DNA of 47,545 bases from Burkholderiaceae bacterium (GCA_947450605.1 CANFWB010000011.1:1-47545); one strand, 5' to 3'. Shown: positions 26,978-34,890, counted from the first letter of the stretch. The notes: a model not told the origin generated them from the letters alone. Translations and numbers: made by a program.

Positions 26978-27801
26978 TCTGGCTTTCCATAAATTAAAGC
27001 CGTTTTAGTGCTGCCTATTTCCAACCAGTCAGCCAATTCAATTTGCAGCTTTTTAAAGAACTTGTCGGCGCGTTTATGTGCTTTTTCTTCTGAGCGATTT
27101 TGATCATTCACCCGATAGGAAAATGCCAGCTCGCCCACGATCGGATCGCCAACACTCTTCATCCAAATGGCGATATCGCAATGCGCTTGCACACCATCTC
27201 CAAATACTAAGTTGCCGATTGGTAAGCAAGCCTCGAGAATTTTATTAGTACTGCCACCCACGATACGCAGTGGTAATTTTTTATCAATTGGAAGGTGGAC
27301 CAGGCCGGGGAAAAACTTGCCCACACTGCTGAGGTTTCGATCAAATAGATTGTCCAAAGGAACGGCATCTAGAATGGCGTTGTTTGAGTAGATGGATCGC
27401 TTTGTCCCAAGGACATCCCCGCGCAATATCTCTTCCTTCAGTCGCAGTCTTGATTTGATCTTTTTATTGGGGCTTGGATCGAATTGTGCAGATTCGGAAA
27501 GATCGCTCGCGCGACATTTTAAAGTTACCTCGCACCAATCATCAACCCAGACATTTTGGCGAGATTCACGAACACGCAGAATAATATTATTGCGACGGAA
27601 GTCCTCTCCAGGCGTATCGTAAAAGTAAATGTTACGAAGCCCGGTAGTTGCATTATCGAGGTGGAAAAAATCTACCTTACTTTTTTTGCAAAACTTCAGA
27701 ATTTGATCGCTCAAAGCCGTAATTCTGCTGCGACGATCCAAGCCTGTTGGCTTGATTAGGAGCTTGAACTCCCGATTGGTAATCGACTCATGTAGCTTCA
27801 T
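26974..27801 (-). CDS. CYTH-like (triphosphate tunnel metalloenzyme fold) protein
   Basis: 275 aa, assigned from pattern rather than close identity. YFYDTP (59-64), ILRVRE (74-79) and EVTLK (91-95) match successive CYTH strands, and GELAFSYRV (about 223-231) the later acidic strand. CYTH/TTM enzymes hydrolyse tripolyphosphate or other triphosphates, and the related VTC fold makes polyphosphate. The N-terminal ExExK signature is incomplete: N9-R-E11-F-K13 lacks the first Glu. The neighbour upstream is PPK2, and the gene overlaps chrA downstream. A polyphosphate or triphosphate substrate is an inference. Confidence 0.65.
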   Translation of the reverse strand: MKLHESITNREFKLLIKPTGLDRRSRITALSDQILKFCKKSKVDFFHLDNATTGLRNIYFYDTPGEDFRRNNIILRVRESRQNVWVDDWCEVTLKCRASDLSESAQFDPSPNKKIKSRLRLKEEILRGDVLGTKRSIYSNNAILDAVPLDNLFDRNLSSVGKFFPGLVHLPIDKKLPLRIVGGSTNKILEACLPIGNLVFGDGVQAHCDIAIWMKSVGDPIVGELAFSYRVNDQNRSEEKAHKRADKFFKKLQIELADWLEIGSTKTALIYGKPE

Positions 27802-27838
27802 AGTGTTAACCCCCCAAGATGATTAAGAGATTAACACT
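27802..27838 (-). promoter_or_regulatory. Inverted repeat framing the ribosome-binding site of the CYTH gene
   Basis: An 8-bp perfect repeat, AGTGTTAA / TTAACACT with a 21-nt loop, lies in the 49-bp gap between the PPK2 stop and the CYTH start. The second arm touches the ATG, and the GGGGGG ribosome-binding site lies just before it in the loop. It could be a protein operator or an RNA hairpin tuning CYTH-chrA translation. Confidence 0.4.
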
Positions 27839-27850
27839 TTCTGCAGATGC

Positions 27851-28759
27851 TTAATACACCTCGGGAACATACATTTCGCGAGGCACTGGGCCGCGCAAGT
27901 AATCGGGATTATGAACGCGGGCTGGCAAGGTAATTTCTGGATGATCAATTTCTTGATAGGGAATTTGATCCAACAGATGCGTGATGCAATTTAAGCGTGC
28001 TTTTTTCTTATCATTGGCAGCCACAACCCACCAAGGCGCCTCAGGAATATTGGTTCGCTCCAACATGGTCTCTTTTGCCTTGGTATAGGCTTCCCAATGA
28101 CGACGGGCATCCAGGTCCATTGGGCTCAATTTCCACTGCTTCAATGGATCATGAATCCGCATCATGAAACGGTTGTATTGCTCGTCATCCGAAATCGAGA
28201 ACCAATACTTAATCAAGATGATGCCGGATCGAATAATCATGCGCTCAAATTCTGGAACTGTGCGCAAAAACTCTTCGTACTCCGCATCAGTGCAAAAGCC
28301 CATGACCTTTTCTACACCAGCACGGTTGTACCAACTGCGGTCAAATAGCACAATCTCGCCACCTGCAGGTAAATTGGATATGTAGCGCTGAAAATACCAC
28401 TGTGTCTTTTCTCGCTCGCTGGGAGCAGTCAAAGCAACGACCTTACAAACACGGGGATTGAGTCGTTGCGTAATACGCTTGATTGCACCGCCCTTACCAG
28501 CGGAATCACGACCCTCAAATAAAACGGCAACTTTAAGTTTATTTTCTACAACCCAGTCTTGTAGCTTCACCAGCTCGCCCTGTAGGCGAAATAACTCTTT
28601 GAAGTAGACTTGGCGAGGAATGGCTGAGCCACTGCTGCCATCCTGAGATAGGCGGTCATCATCGAGCTCCATTTCGAGCTCTTCATCCATGCTATCTAAT
28701 ATCTCTTCTTGAGCACGCTGGTACCAATCAGCCATTTCTTGATGTTTTGTTGACGTCAT
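27851..28759 (-). CDS. ppk2: Polyphosphate kinase 2 family protein (second copy)
   Basis: 302 aa with an acidic N-terminal extension (about 15-42, rich in Glu/Asp) before the kinase core. Walker A is GRDSAGKGG (83-91), and the Walker B-like block FDRSWYNRAGVE keeps Asp140. The lid segment ERTNIPEAPWWVVAANDKKKARLN is typical of PPK2 class I enzymes. It interconverts polyphosphate and nucleoside di/triphosphates. First gene of the PPK2-CYTH-chrA-chrA operon, with a weak Pho-box-like site upstream (28800-28817). Confidence 0.95.
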   Translation of the reverse strand: MTSTKHQEMADWYQRAQEEILDSMDEELEMELDDDRLSQDGSSGSAIPRQVYFKELFRLQGELVKLQDWVVENKLKVAVLFEGRDSAGKGGAIKRITQRLNPRVCKVVALTAPSEREKTQWYFQRYISNLPAGGEIVLFDRSWYNRAGVEKVMGFCTDAEYEEFLRTVPEFERMIIRSGIILIKYWFSISDDEQYNRFMMRIHDPLKQWKLSPMDLDARRHWEAYTKAKETMLERTNIPEAPWWVVAANDKKKARLNCITHLLDQIPYQEIDHPEITLPARVHNPDYLRGPVPREMYVPEVY

Positions 28760-28799
28760 TTCTTCCTCTTATGCGTTCTTTGCTTTGTATCTGAAGGAT

Positions 28800-28817
28800 A
28801 TGACATTTTTATTACTT
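28800..28817 (-). promoter_or_regulatory. Weak Pho-box-like site before the second ppk2
   Basis: On the minus strand AAGTAAT-AAAA-ATGTCAT gives two 7-mers 11 bp apart, with 4/7 and 6/7 matches to CTGTCAT. It ends 40 bp before the ppk2 start. Only one half-site is strong, so this is tentative. Confidence 0.3.
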
Positions 28818-28825
28818 GCGTCATC

Positions 28826-29602
28826 TTATAGGGCTTTAGCGATAGATTCTTGGCAATAAGCAGCCACTTGCTTACGATCAATATCCGCCCCCTGGCTGCT
28901 GGGGCATGGGGATAGGATAGTGATTTGGGCTATCAGGGATCGATTTTGAATGGTGTTGGACATCGACTCCAATAAGCCCATATCTCCAATAAAGGCGGTA
29001 GATTCACTCCTCAATCCGCTAGCTTTTGAGAGGTACTGAATAGCAAGCGGAAAAGCTCGTACATTTGCAGCGATAGCGGATTCAAACAGATTGGGCTTAA
29101 AAGGTAAAACTGTAGCCCCAGCCGTTGAGGTTCCTTCCGGAAAGATGCAAATAGATTCCGTTTTGAGTACTTCTGCCATCTGGCCAACCACCTGCCTGGC
29201 ATGGCGAGTGCTATCCCTACGGATAAATACAGTACCCAGTTGTTTTGCCATCCAGCCAAATATTGGCCAAGCCTCTACTTCAGACTTTGCAACAAAGCGA
29301 ATGGGTTTAAACGCGTTAATCACGTGGATATCTAACCAGGAAATATGATTTGAGGCGATCAGGTGCGGAGTGCTTTCAAGTAAATGGGCACCCTGCACCA
29401 CCAACTCAATATTAAAAATGTTTAGAAGCTGCTTTGACCACTTCTGAATTTTTCGATCCTGATTGACACGATTGAGAAATGGAAAAATAAAAGACAGCGT
29501 ACAGACACCGCAAAGCACATGAACCCATACTTGAATCCAAATCCAAATGCGTAAGATTTTTGGCGCCTGGATGGGTTTGAGGTTTTGGGCAAGTTTTTTC
29601 AT
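28826..29602 (-). CDS. 1-acylglycerol-3-phosphate-type acyltransferase (PlsC/OlsA family)
   Basis: 258 aa from the ATG at 29602. A membrane-associated acyltransferase with the catalytic NHISWLD (HX4D) and the FPEGTST substrate-binding motif, plus an N-terminal hydrophobic segment. The family includes PlsC, which makes phosphatidic acid, and OlsA, which adds the second acyl chain to ornithine lipids. Divergence from a cluster that contains an OlsB-like gene makes the OlsA role plausible, but sequence alone does not decide. Confidence 0.85.
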   Translation of the reverse strand: MKKLAQNLKPIQAPKILRIWIWIQVWVHVLCGVCTLSFIFPFLNRVNQDRKIQKWSKQLLNIFNIELVVQGAHLLESTPHLIASNHISWLDIHVINAFKPIRFVAKSEVEAWPIFGWMAKQLGTVFIRRDSTRHARQVVGQMAEVLKTESICIFPEGTSTAGATVLPFKPNLFESAIAANVRAFPLAIQYLSKASGLRSESTAFIGDMGLLESMSNTIQNRSLIAQITILSPCPSSQGADIDRKQVAAYCQESIAKAL

Positions 29603-29623
29603 ATACAAGCATCAATATAAATC

Positions 29624-29663
29624 ATGTCATCAAAATGTCGTAAAACTGTCATGAGGATTACAT
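29624..29663 (+). promoter_or_regulatory. Pho box array (four 7-mers, 11-bp period) before the PlcP-like gene
   Basis: ATGTCAT-CAAA-ATGTCGT-AAAA-CTGTCAT-GAGG-ATTACAT: four direct repeats of the PhoB half-site, each separated by exactly 4 bp. Three match CTGTCAT at five or more of seven positions, the third perfectly, the last at four. It lies 24 bp before the PlcP-like start and in the divergent gap with the acyltransferase gene. Expected role: PhoB activation under phosphate limitation. Confidence 0.8.
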
Positions 29664-29687
29664 GATGCTTAGGCTTAATCCATACTC

Positions 29688-30497
29688 ATGATGCATTACA
29701 GAGCTATTTGGATTTCAGATATACACCTAGGAACATCAGGGTGTCAGGCTAACTACCTCCTCGATTTCTTAAAACACAATGAGGCTGACAAGTTTTATTT
29801 AGTTGGTGACATTATCGACGGCTGGCGCCTAAAACAATCTTTTTATTGGCCCCAAGCCCACAATGACGTAGTTCAAAAATTATTGCGCAAAGCACGAAAA
29901 GGTAGCGAGGTTATTTATATTCCCGGCAATCATGACGAGGCAGCACGGCAGTATTTTGGTATGTCTTTTGGGGATATTAAGGTTCAAGAAGAAGTGATCC
30001 ATACAACCCTGGATGGTCGTAAGCTCTGGGTTACGCATGGCGATCTATTTGATGGCGTAATGCAATATGCAAAATGGCTAGCTTACGTTGGTGATACGCT
30101 GTACTCCTTCATTCTATATATCAACCGCTATTTCAATATGTTGCGGATCAGGATGGGCCTGCAGTATTGGTCCCTCTCTCAATATCTCAAGCATCAAGTG
30201 AAAAATGCAGTGAGTTATATCGCGGACTTTGAGCACATCATGGCCAGAGAGGCGCGCTTGCGTAATTGTGATGGTGTTGTCTGTGGCCACATCCACAAAG
30301 CAGAAATCCGCGAGATTGATGGCCTGCTCTACTGCAATGATGGCGATTGGGTTGAAAGTCTTTCTGCCTTGGTCGAGACCACTGAAGGCGAACTCAAAAT
30401 TATTTACTGGACCCATATTAAGGGTGATCCAGTGCAGGTACCTGAAATTACCCTCCAACCCGCTGTTGAAGCACTTATCAAAGAGGCTGCCGTATGA
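29688..30497 (+). CDS. PlcP/LpxH-like metallophosphoesterase (probable phospholipase C)
   Basis: 269 aa with all calcineurin-like dimetal motifs: SDIHLG (D11, H13), GDIIDGW (D41), PGNHD (81-83), THGD (117-119) and GHIH (200-203). The family is annotated as UDP-2,3-diacylglucosamine diphosphatase. The same fold includes PlcP, the Pho-regulated enzyme of Sinorhizobium and marine bacteria that strips phospholipid head groups to give diacylglycerol. Two contextual facts favour PlcP: a Pho box array upstream and a 4-bp ATGA overlap with a GT4 glycosyltransferase, the arrangement known for plcP-agt. Confidence 0.75.
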   Translation: MMHYRAIWISDIHLGTSGCQANYLLDFLKHNEADKFYLVGDIIDGWRLKQSFYWPQAHNDVVQKLLRKARKGSEVIYIPGNHDEAARQYFGMSFGDIKVQEEVIHTTLDGRKLWVTHGDLFDGVMQYAKWLAYVGDTLYSFILYINRYFNMLRIRMGLQYWSLSQYLKHQVKNAVSYIADFEHIMAREARLRNCDGVVCGHIHKAEIREIDGLLYCNDGDWVESLSALVETTEGELKIIYWTHIKGDPVQVPEITLQPAVEALIKEAAV

Positions 30498-31522
30498 AAA
30501 TTATGATCATCACTGATGCATGGGATCCACAGGTGAATGGCGTGGTGAGAACGCTAAAACAAACTCGTGCCGAACTCATTGGAATGGGTCATGAGGTTGA
30601 AATGATTACGCCAAACGGCTTTAAATCCATTCCTTGCCCTACCTATCCTGATATTGCGCTCTCCTTATTTCCAGGTAAGGAAGTCGCCCGCAGAATTAAA
30701 GCCTTTGCACCCGATGCGATGCATATTGCCACTGAGGGCCCTCTAGGTTTATCAGCCCGTGCTTATGCAGTAAAAAATAAACTCCCCTTCTCTACCGCTT
30801 ATCACACCCGCTTTCCTGAGTACGTCAAAGCACGTACTGGCGTCCCACTTGCCATCACCTATGCATTTATCCGCTGGTTCCATGGGCCATCTATGGCGGT
30901 CATGGCACCCACAATTGTGGTTAAGGATGATCTGGAAAAGTATGGCCTTAATAATGTGGTGTTGTGGTCTAGAGGCGTTGATCTCGACATCTTCAAAGTG
31001 CAAGAGTCAAAAATACTCAATAGCGCCCACCCCATCTTCTTGTATGTCGGTCGTGTTGCGGTTGAGAAAAATATCAATGCTTTTTTAGAAATTGATTTAC
31101 CGGGTTCCAAATGGGTCGTTGGCGATGGTCCAGCAATGGCAGGCATTAAAGAAAAATATCCAGACATTAATTATCTTGGCGTTCTGCAGCAACATGAGCT
31201 GGCTAAGGTGTATGCCGCAGCCGATGTGTTTGTTTTCCCAAGCAAAACCGATACGTTTGGGCTGGTATTACTGGAGGCGATGGCCTGTGGTACACCAGTG
31301 GCAGCCTATCCAGTCACTGGCCCGATTGATGTCTTAGGCAACTCCCCAGCAGGTGCGATGAATGAAGACTTGCGTGAAGCCTGTCTACAGGCCCTCAAGA
31401 TTCCACGTGAGGTTGCTAGAGCGCATGCCGAGAAATTCTCCTGGAGAGCGGCTTCTGAGCAATTTGCAAACCACCTCAAACCGGTGCCATCGACAGAAGT
31501 TCATGTTACCGCTCTGGCATAA
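30494..31522 (+). CDS. GT4 glycosyltransferase, probable diacylglycerol glycosyltransferase
   Basis: 342 aa, GT-B fold. The N-terminal domain starts MKIMIITDAWDPQVNGVVRT, and the C-terminal domain holds YVGRVAVEKN and the nucleotide-sugar site VFPSKTDTFGLVLLEAMACGTPVAAYP with the EX7E-type pattern. No signal peptide, so it acts at the cytoplasmic membrane face. It is translationally coupled to the PlcP-like gene. The partner logic (DAG made by PlcP, sugar added here) points to glycolipids replacing phospholipids. Alternative: a mannosyltransferase for another glycan. Confidence 0.8.
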   Translation: MKIMIITDAWDPQVNGVVRTLKQTRAELIGMGHEVEMITPNGFKSIPCPTYPDIALSLFPGKEVARRIKAFAPDAMHIATEGPLGLSARAYAVKNKLPFSTAYHTRFPEYVKARTGVPLAITYAFIRWFHGPSMAVMAPTIVVKDDLEKYGLNNVVLWSRGVDLDIFKVQESKILNSAHPIFLYVGRVAVEKNINAFLEIDLPGSKWVVGDGPAMAGIKEKYPDINYLGVLQQHELAKVYAAADVFVFPSKTDTFGLVLLEAMACGTPVAAYPVTGPIDVLGNSPAGAMNEDLREACLQALKIPREVARAHAEKFSWRAASEQFANHLKPVPSTEVHVTALA

Positions 31523-31531
31523 GGCTGCATT

Positions 31532-31936
31532 TTGACCACCCCTTACAACATCAATCAGAACCCCCACAAAGGCAATCGGGGGCTCACCAGAGCATGGCAT
31601 GCCGCCAAGAACTCTTGGTGTGGCATTGTCTATGCACTCAAGGAAGAAAGCGCCTTTAGACAGGAGCTCACACTACTGGCCTTATTGACCCCAGTTGCCC
31701 TGTATCTTCACATCAGCCCACTAGAGAAATGCGCCCTCATTGCCTCATTAATCATGGTCTTGGTAGTGGAATTACTCAATTCGAGCGTTGAGGCCGCTAT
31801 CGACCGCATCTCATTTGATCATCACGATCTCTCCAAAAGAGCGAAAGACTTTGGATCAGCTGCTGTGATGCTAGCTCTACTGATTGCTGCACTACTATGG
31901 ATCGCCATTTGCGCCCCCATTGTCATGGATTGGTAA
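31532..31936 (+). CDS. dgkA: Diacylglycerol kinase
   Basis: A 134-aa integral membrane kinase that phosphorylates diacylglycerol to phosphatidic acid. It has three membrane helices and family motifs EESAFRQE-like (KEESAFRQEL) and ELLNSSVEAAIDRISFDHHDLS followed by RAKDFGSAAVML. It starts at TTG (31532) with AAGG 8 bp upstream, 10 bp after the glycosyltransferase stop. In this cluster it would recycle DAG not used for glycolipid. Confidence 0.93.
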   Translation: MTTPYNINQNPHKGNRGLTRAWHAAKNSWCGIVYALKEESAFRQELTLLALLTPVALYLHISPLEKCALIASLIMVLVVELLNSSVEAAIDRISFDHHDLSKRAKDFGSAAVMLALLIAALLWIAICAPIVMDW

Positions 31937-31978
31937 CAAAGTGCTTATACGATTCAAGGTATATAAATAAGGATAACT

Positions 31979-32914
31979 ATGTCGGATATTCCAAACCCGC
32001 TAGCTGCATTTGATATCTTCAACTCACGCTTTGAAGGTAAGCCAAAGAAGATTAAAAATAAGACAGAGGCCATTAAGAAACTCTTTTCCAAAAAAATGGC
32101 GAAGAAGTTATTTGGAAAGAAATTTGCTACCAAAGCGCGTGCAGAGTTGAACGTCCAAGAGCCAGTAGCGCTTGAAAGAGTCACCGCCAAACCTAAACGC
32201 CCCGCCTTTCAAATTACTTGGGCCAGTAATGCCAGCGAGATTAAAGAAGCTCAGCGCCTACGTTACAAAGTATTTGCAGAAGAGATGGGTGCAAACCTTC
32301 CTGCCAATGCTGAAAACCTCGATATTGATGAGTTTGATGCCTATTGCGATCACCTGTTGATTCGCGATCAAGAGTCCCTCAAGGTTGTCGGCACTTATCG
32401 CGTACTGCCCCCACATAAAGCCTTAGAAATTGGCCGGCTGTATTCTGATTCTGAATTTGACTTGTCACGCTTAAATCATTTGCGCCCCAAAATGGTAGAG
32501 CTCGGTAGATCTTGTGTTCATGCCGACTACCGCTCTGGCGCCGTCATCATGGCTCTTTGGAGTGGTCTGGCTCAATACATGCAAAAGCACGATTATGAAA
32601 TCATGCTCGGTTGCGCAAGCATTCCGATGGCGGATGGCGGTCACTTTGCAGCTAGCCTCTATAACTCCCTAGGCAATGATCAAATGGCGCCAGTAGAGAA
32701 CCATGCTTTCCCGCGCTTGCCGCTTCCACTCGATCGCCTCAATGGCGGATTAGCAGTAGAGCCACCACCGTTAATTAAGGGTTACTTGAAGTTAGGCGCC
32801 AAGATTTGCAGCGCCCCAGCATGGGATCCAGACTTCAATACTGCTGACGTACTCACCATGTTGCGTCTTTCAGAAATTAATCCTCGTTACGCTAAGCATT
32901 TTTTAGGAATGTAA
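31979..32914 (+). CDS. OlsB-like N-acyltransferase (GNAT, hemolysin-like family)
   Basis: 311 aa. A basic N-terminal extension (about 1-75, with KKLFSKKMAKKLFGKK) precedes an acyl-ACP-dependent GNAT domain: AQRLRYKVFAEEMGA, DEFDAYCDHLL, VGTYRVLPP, MVELGRSCVHADYR and the GCASIPM segment. This family includes OlsB, which makes lyso-ornithine lipid from 3-hydroxyacyl-ACP and ornithine. It follows dgkA by 42 bp, which contain a possible TATAAA. With the PlsC/OlsA-like gene nearby, ornithine-lipid synthesis is the best reading. Confidence 0.8.
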   Translation: MSDIPNPLAAFDIFNSRFEGKPKKIKNKTEAIKKLFSKKMAKKLFGKKFATKARAELNVQEPVALERVTAKPKRPAFQITWASNASEIKEAQRLRYKVFAEEMGANLPANAENLDIDEFDAYCDHLLIRDQESLKVVGTYRVLPPHKALEIGRLYSDSEFDLSRLNHLRPKMVELGRSCVHADYRSGAVIMALWSGLAQYMQKHDYEIMLGCASIPMADGGHFAASLYNSLGNDQMAPVENHAFPRLPLPLDRLNGGLAVEPPPLIKGYLKLGAKICSAPAWDPDFNTADVLTMLRLSEINPRYAKHFLGM

Positions 32915-32918
32915 CGGT

Positions 32919-32943
32919 CAGCCAACTCAATTTGAGTTGGCTG
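32919..32943. terminator. Bidirectional terminator between the lipid cluster and ppx
   Basis: CAGCCAACTC / GAGTTGGCTG is a perfect 10-bp stem (12 if the loop is tightened) with an AATTT loop, 4 bp after the OlsB-like stop and 4 bp before the convergent ppx stop. U-rich tails are weak on either side. Confidence 0.65.
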
Positions 32944-32947
32944 GGAT

Positions 32948-34513
32948 TTATCTCAAACTGATCTTATAAGGCCGGCCGATACGCTCCCATTCGGCCGCTT
33001 CTTTTTGTACGCTAAATTCTGTTAAAGGATGCTCTCTAGCCCAATCTTTTGATAGGCTAATCAGGTAGGAACCATCATGCTCAGAGACTTTTACTTTTGG
33101 CAGGTTGGTATCGCTTCTACCCCGGCATAGGGCTTGGGCTAAACGCAAGCAAAACAACATGCGCCAATCTTTAAAGCTGGGGTTGTTGGCTAGCTTGCCA
33201 AGCTTTCCAGTATGGCCAATCAATAATGCAGCCAATCTTGCTTGATCATTTTTTGAGAAGCCGGGCATATCCGCATTGCCAGCAATGTAGGCGGAATGCT
33301 TGTGATATCCATTATGAGAAATCGACAAGCCAATCTCATGTAAATTGGCTGCCCACTGGAGCAATGCAATATTGTCAGACCTGCTCTCAATATCAGGCTT
33401 AGGCAGTTGTGCTAAAAAATCAGCAGCATGTTGACCCACTCGATTTGCCTGCTCTCGATCCACAGAATACCGCTGCATAAATTGCTCGACCGTCACAAAG
33501 CGCATATCGTCATGCTGGGAGCGACCCAAAAGGTCATATAAGACGCCAACACGTAAAGCGGCATCAGTCACTTCCATACTCTCAATGCCGAGCTCATCAA
33601 AGACGGCAATCATGATGGCTAAACCACCCGGCCATACGGATCTGCGGTCGTCTTTTAAACCCAGCAATTCCACCTGACTGATGTGCTCGTACTTAAGAAG
33701 ATGTTTTTTCATGGCCCTGAGGCCCTCGCGCGTAATCAGCCCACTAGAACCATTTACACGACCCATGGTCAAACCTTCGTCCGTCTGACCATTGAAATTA
33801 TTCTCTGCAATGAGATCAGCTAAAGCACGCGCCGTACCAGACGAGCCAATGACCTGCTTCCAGCCACACTTTAAATAGGCGCCTGAAATGACCTGAATCT
33901 CGCGACGCGCGGCCAATTCGGCCTCTTTAAAAGCATGGGCATCAATGTTGCCCTTAGGAAAGAATCGAAGGCTATGAGAAACGCAGCCGATATACAGACT
34001 TTCCATCAGCTTGGGCTCATAACCCCGGCCGATAATCAGCTCAGTTGAGCCCCCACCAATATCCACCACCAAGCGATTTCCTTGAATAGCAGAAACTTCA
34101 TGGGCAGCGCCAATGTAAATTAAACGCGCCTCTTCAACGCCCGCGATGATTTCAATGGGGAAACCCAGAGCTTCCTCGGCATCACGCACAAAATTAGGAG
34201 CATTTTTTGCCACACGCAAAGTGTTGGTGGCAACAGCGCGCACCTTCGAAGGGTCGAATCCTCTAATACGCTCACCAAAGCGACGAATAGCGGTTAAACC
34301 CCGTTGATAGGCATCATTGCCCAGTAATTTGTTATCAGTAAGACCTGCGGCTAAGCGCACGGATTCGCGGAGGGTGTCAATTGGGCGTAGCTGAGTACCG
34401 GAGGGTGTTTTAACAACCTGAGCAACGAGCATACGAAAACTGTTAGAACCCAAATCGACAGCAGCGACTAGGTCGGAGGAATTATTTCCGGAGATGTCTT
34501 TAAAAAGCGCCAA
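32948..34513 (-). CDS. ppx: Exopolyphosphatase (Ppx/GppA family)
   Basis: 521 aa. It releases phosphate from polyphosphate ends or hydrolyses pppGpp. The N-terminal ASKHA-fold motifs are DLGSNSFRMLVAQ (phosphate 1), the catalytic-Glu region GVEEARLIYIG and VDIGGGSTELIIG (phosphate 2). A C-terminal HD-like domain contains NLHEIGLSISHNGYHKHSAYI. A strong Pho-box-like array lies upstream (34548-34587). The gene ends at a shared terminator. Confidence 0.93.
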   Translation of the reverse strand: MALFKDISGNNSSDLVAAVDLGSNSFRMLVAQVVKTPSGTQLRPIDTLRESVRLAAGLTDNKLLGNDAYQRGLTAIRRFGERIRGFDPSKVRAVATNTLRVAKNAPNFVRDAEEALGFPIEIIAGVEEARLIYIGAAHEVSAIQGNRLVVDIGGGSTELIIGRGYEPKLMESLYIGCVSHSLRFFPKGNIDAHAFKEAELAARREIQVISGAYLKCGWKQVIGSSGTARALADLIAENNFNGQTDEGLTMGRVNGSSGLITREGLRAMKKHLLKYEHISQVELLGLKDDRRSVWPGGLAIMIAVFDELGIESMEVTDAALRVGVLYDLLGRSQHDDMRFVTVEQFMQRYSVDREQANRVGQHAADFLAQLPKPDIESRSDNIALLQWAANLHEIGLSISHNGYHKHSAYIAGNADMPGFSKNDQARLAALLIGHTGKLGKLANNPSFKDWRMLFCLRLAQALCRGRSDTNLPKVKVSEHDGSYLISLSKDWAREHPLTEFSVQKEAAEWERIGRPYKISLR

Positions 34514-34547
34514 AATATTCCCAGTAACTAAGCAAATTTAAATGAAT

Positions 34548-34587
34548 ATGTCTATTTTATGAAAACAACGTGACATCTACATGAAAC
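34548..34587 (-). promoter_or_regulatory. Pho box array (four 7-mers, 11-bp period) before ppx
   Basis: Minus strand: GTTTCAT-GTAG-ATGTCAC-GTTG-TTTTCAT-AAAA-TAGACAT. Matches to CTGTCAT are 5, 5, 5 and 4 of 7, all with exact 4-bp spacers. It ends 35 bp before the ppx start. A TAAATT candidate -10 follows at about the right distance. Confidence 0.65.
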
Positions 34588-34612
34588 CAAGACGTAGTCT
34601 ACTGGTAAAAGA

Positions 34613-34879
34613 CTAAGCCGCTAAATTTTGCTCGGAGCTCGAGCAATCCACGTTCCCGAAACTACAGAATATGCAGCAATCACCGGACTTCGGTTTGAGG
34701 ATGCTACTGCAAGATGGGCAGCGATACAGATGTTGAGAGTATTCCTGAGGGATTTCCAGGATCTCATGCCCTTGGCAATTCGGGCACGTAATAATGGCGT
34801 GCTGGTTTTGAGTGGAGGTATTCACGCTCAGAATATTGGACTCAAAATATTTCAGAATCAAGACAAGTGCGCTACACAC
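34613..34879 (-). CDS. GDCCVxC-type small zinc-ribbon protein
   Basis: Up to 88 aa. The recognisable part starts near ITCPNCQGHEILEIP and continues YRCPSCSSILKPKSGDCC and IFCSFG, the pattern of the GDCCVxC-domain proteins. Two CPxC pairs plus the GDCC..C cluster make a probable zinc ribbon with extra thiols. Most members are about 65-70 aa, so a start at the in-frame GTG near 34825 may be the true one; no ATG or good ribosome-binding site is visible. The function is unknown. It follows the MgtC gene by 11 bp. Confidence 0.7.
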   Translation of the reverse strand: MCSALVLILKYFESNILSVNTSTQNQHAIITCPNCQGHEILEIPQEYSQHLYRCPSCSSILKPKSGDCCIFCSFGNVDCSSSEQNLAA

Positions 34880-34890
34880 CAGCCATTCAA

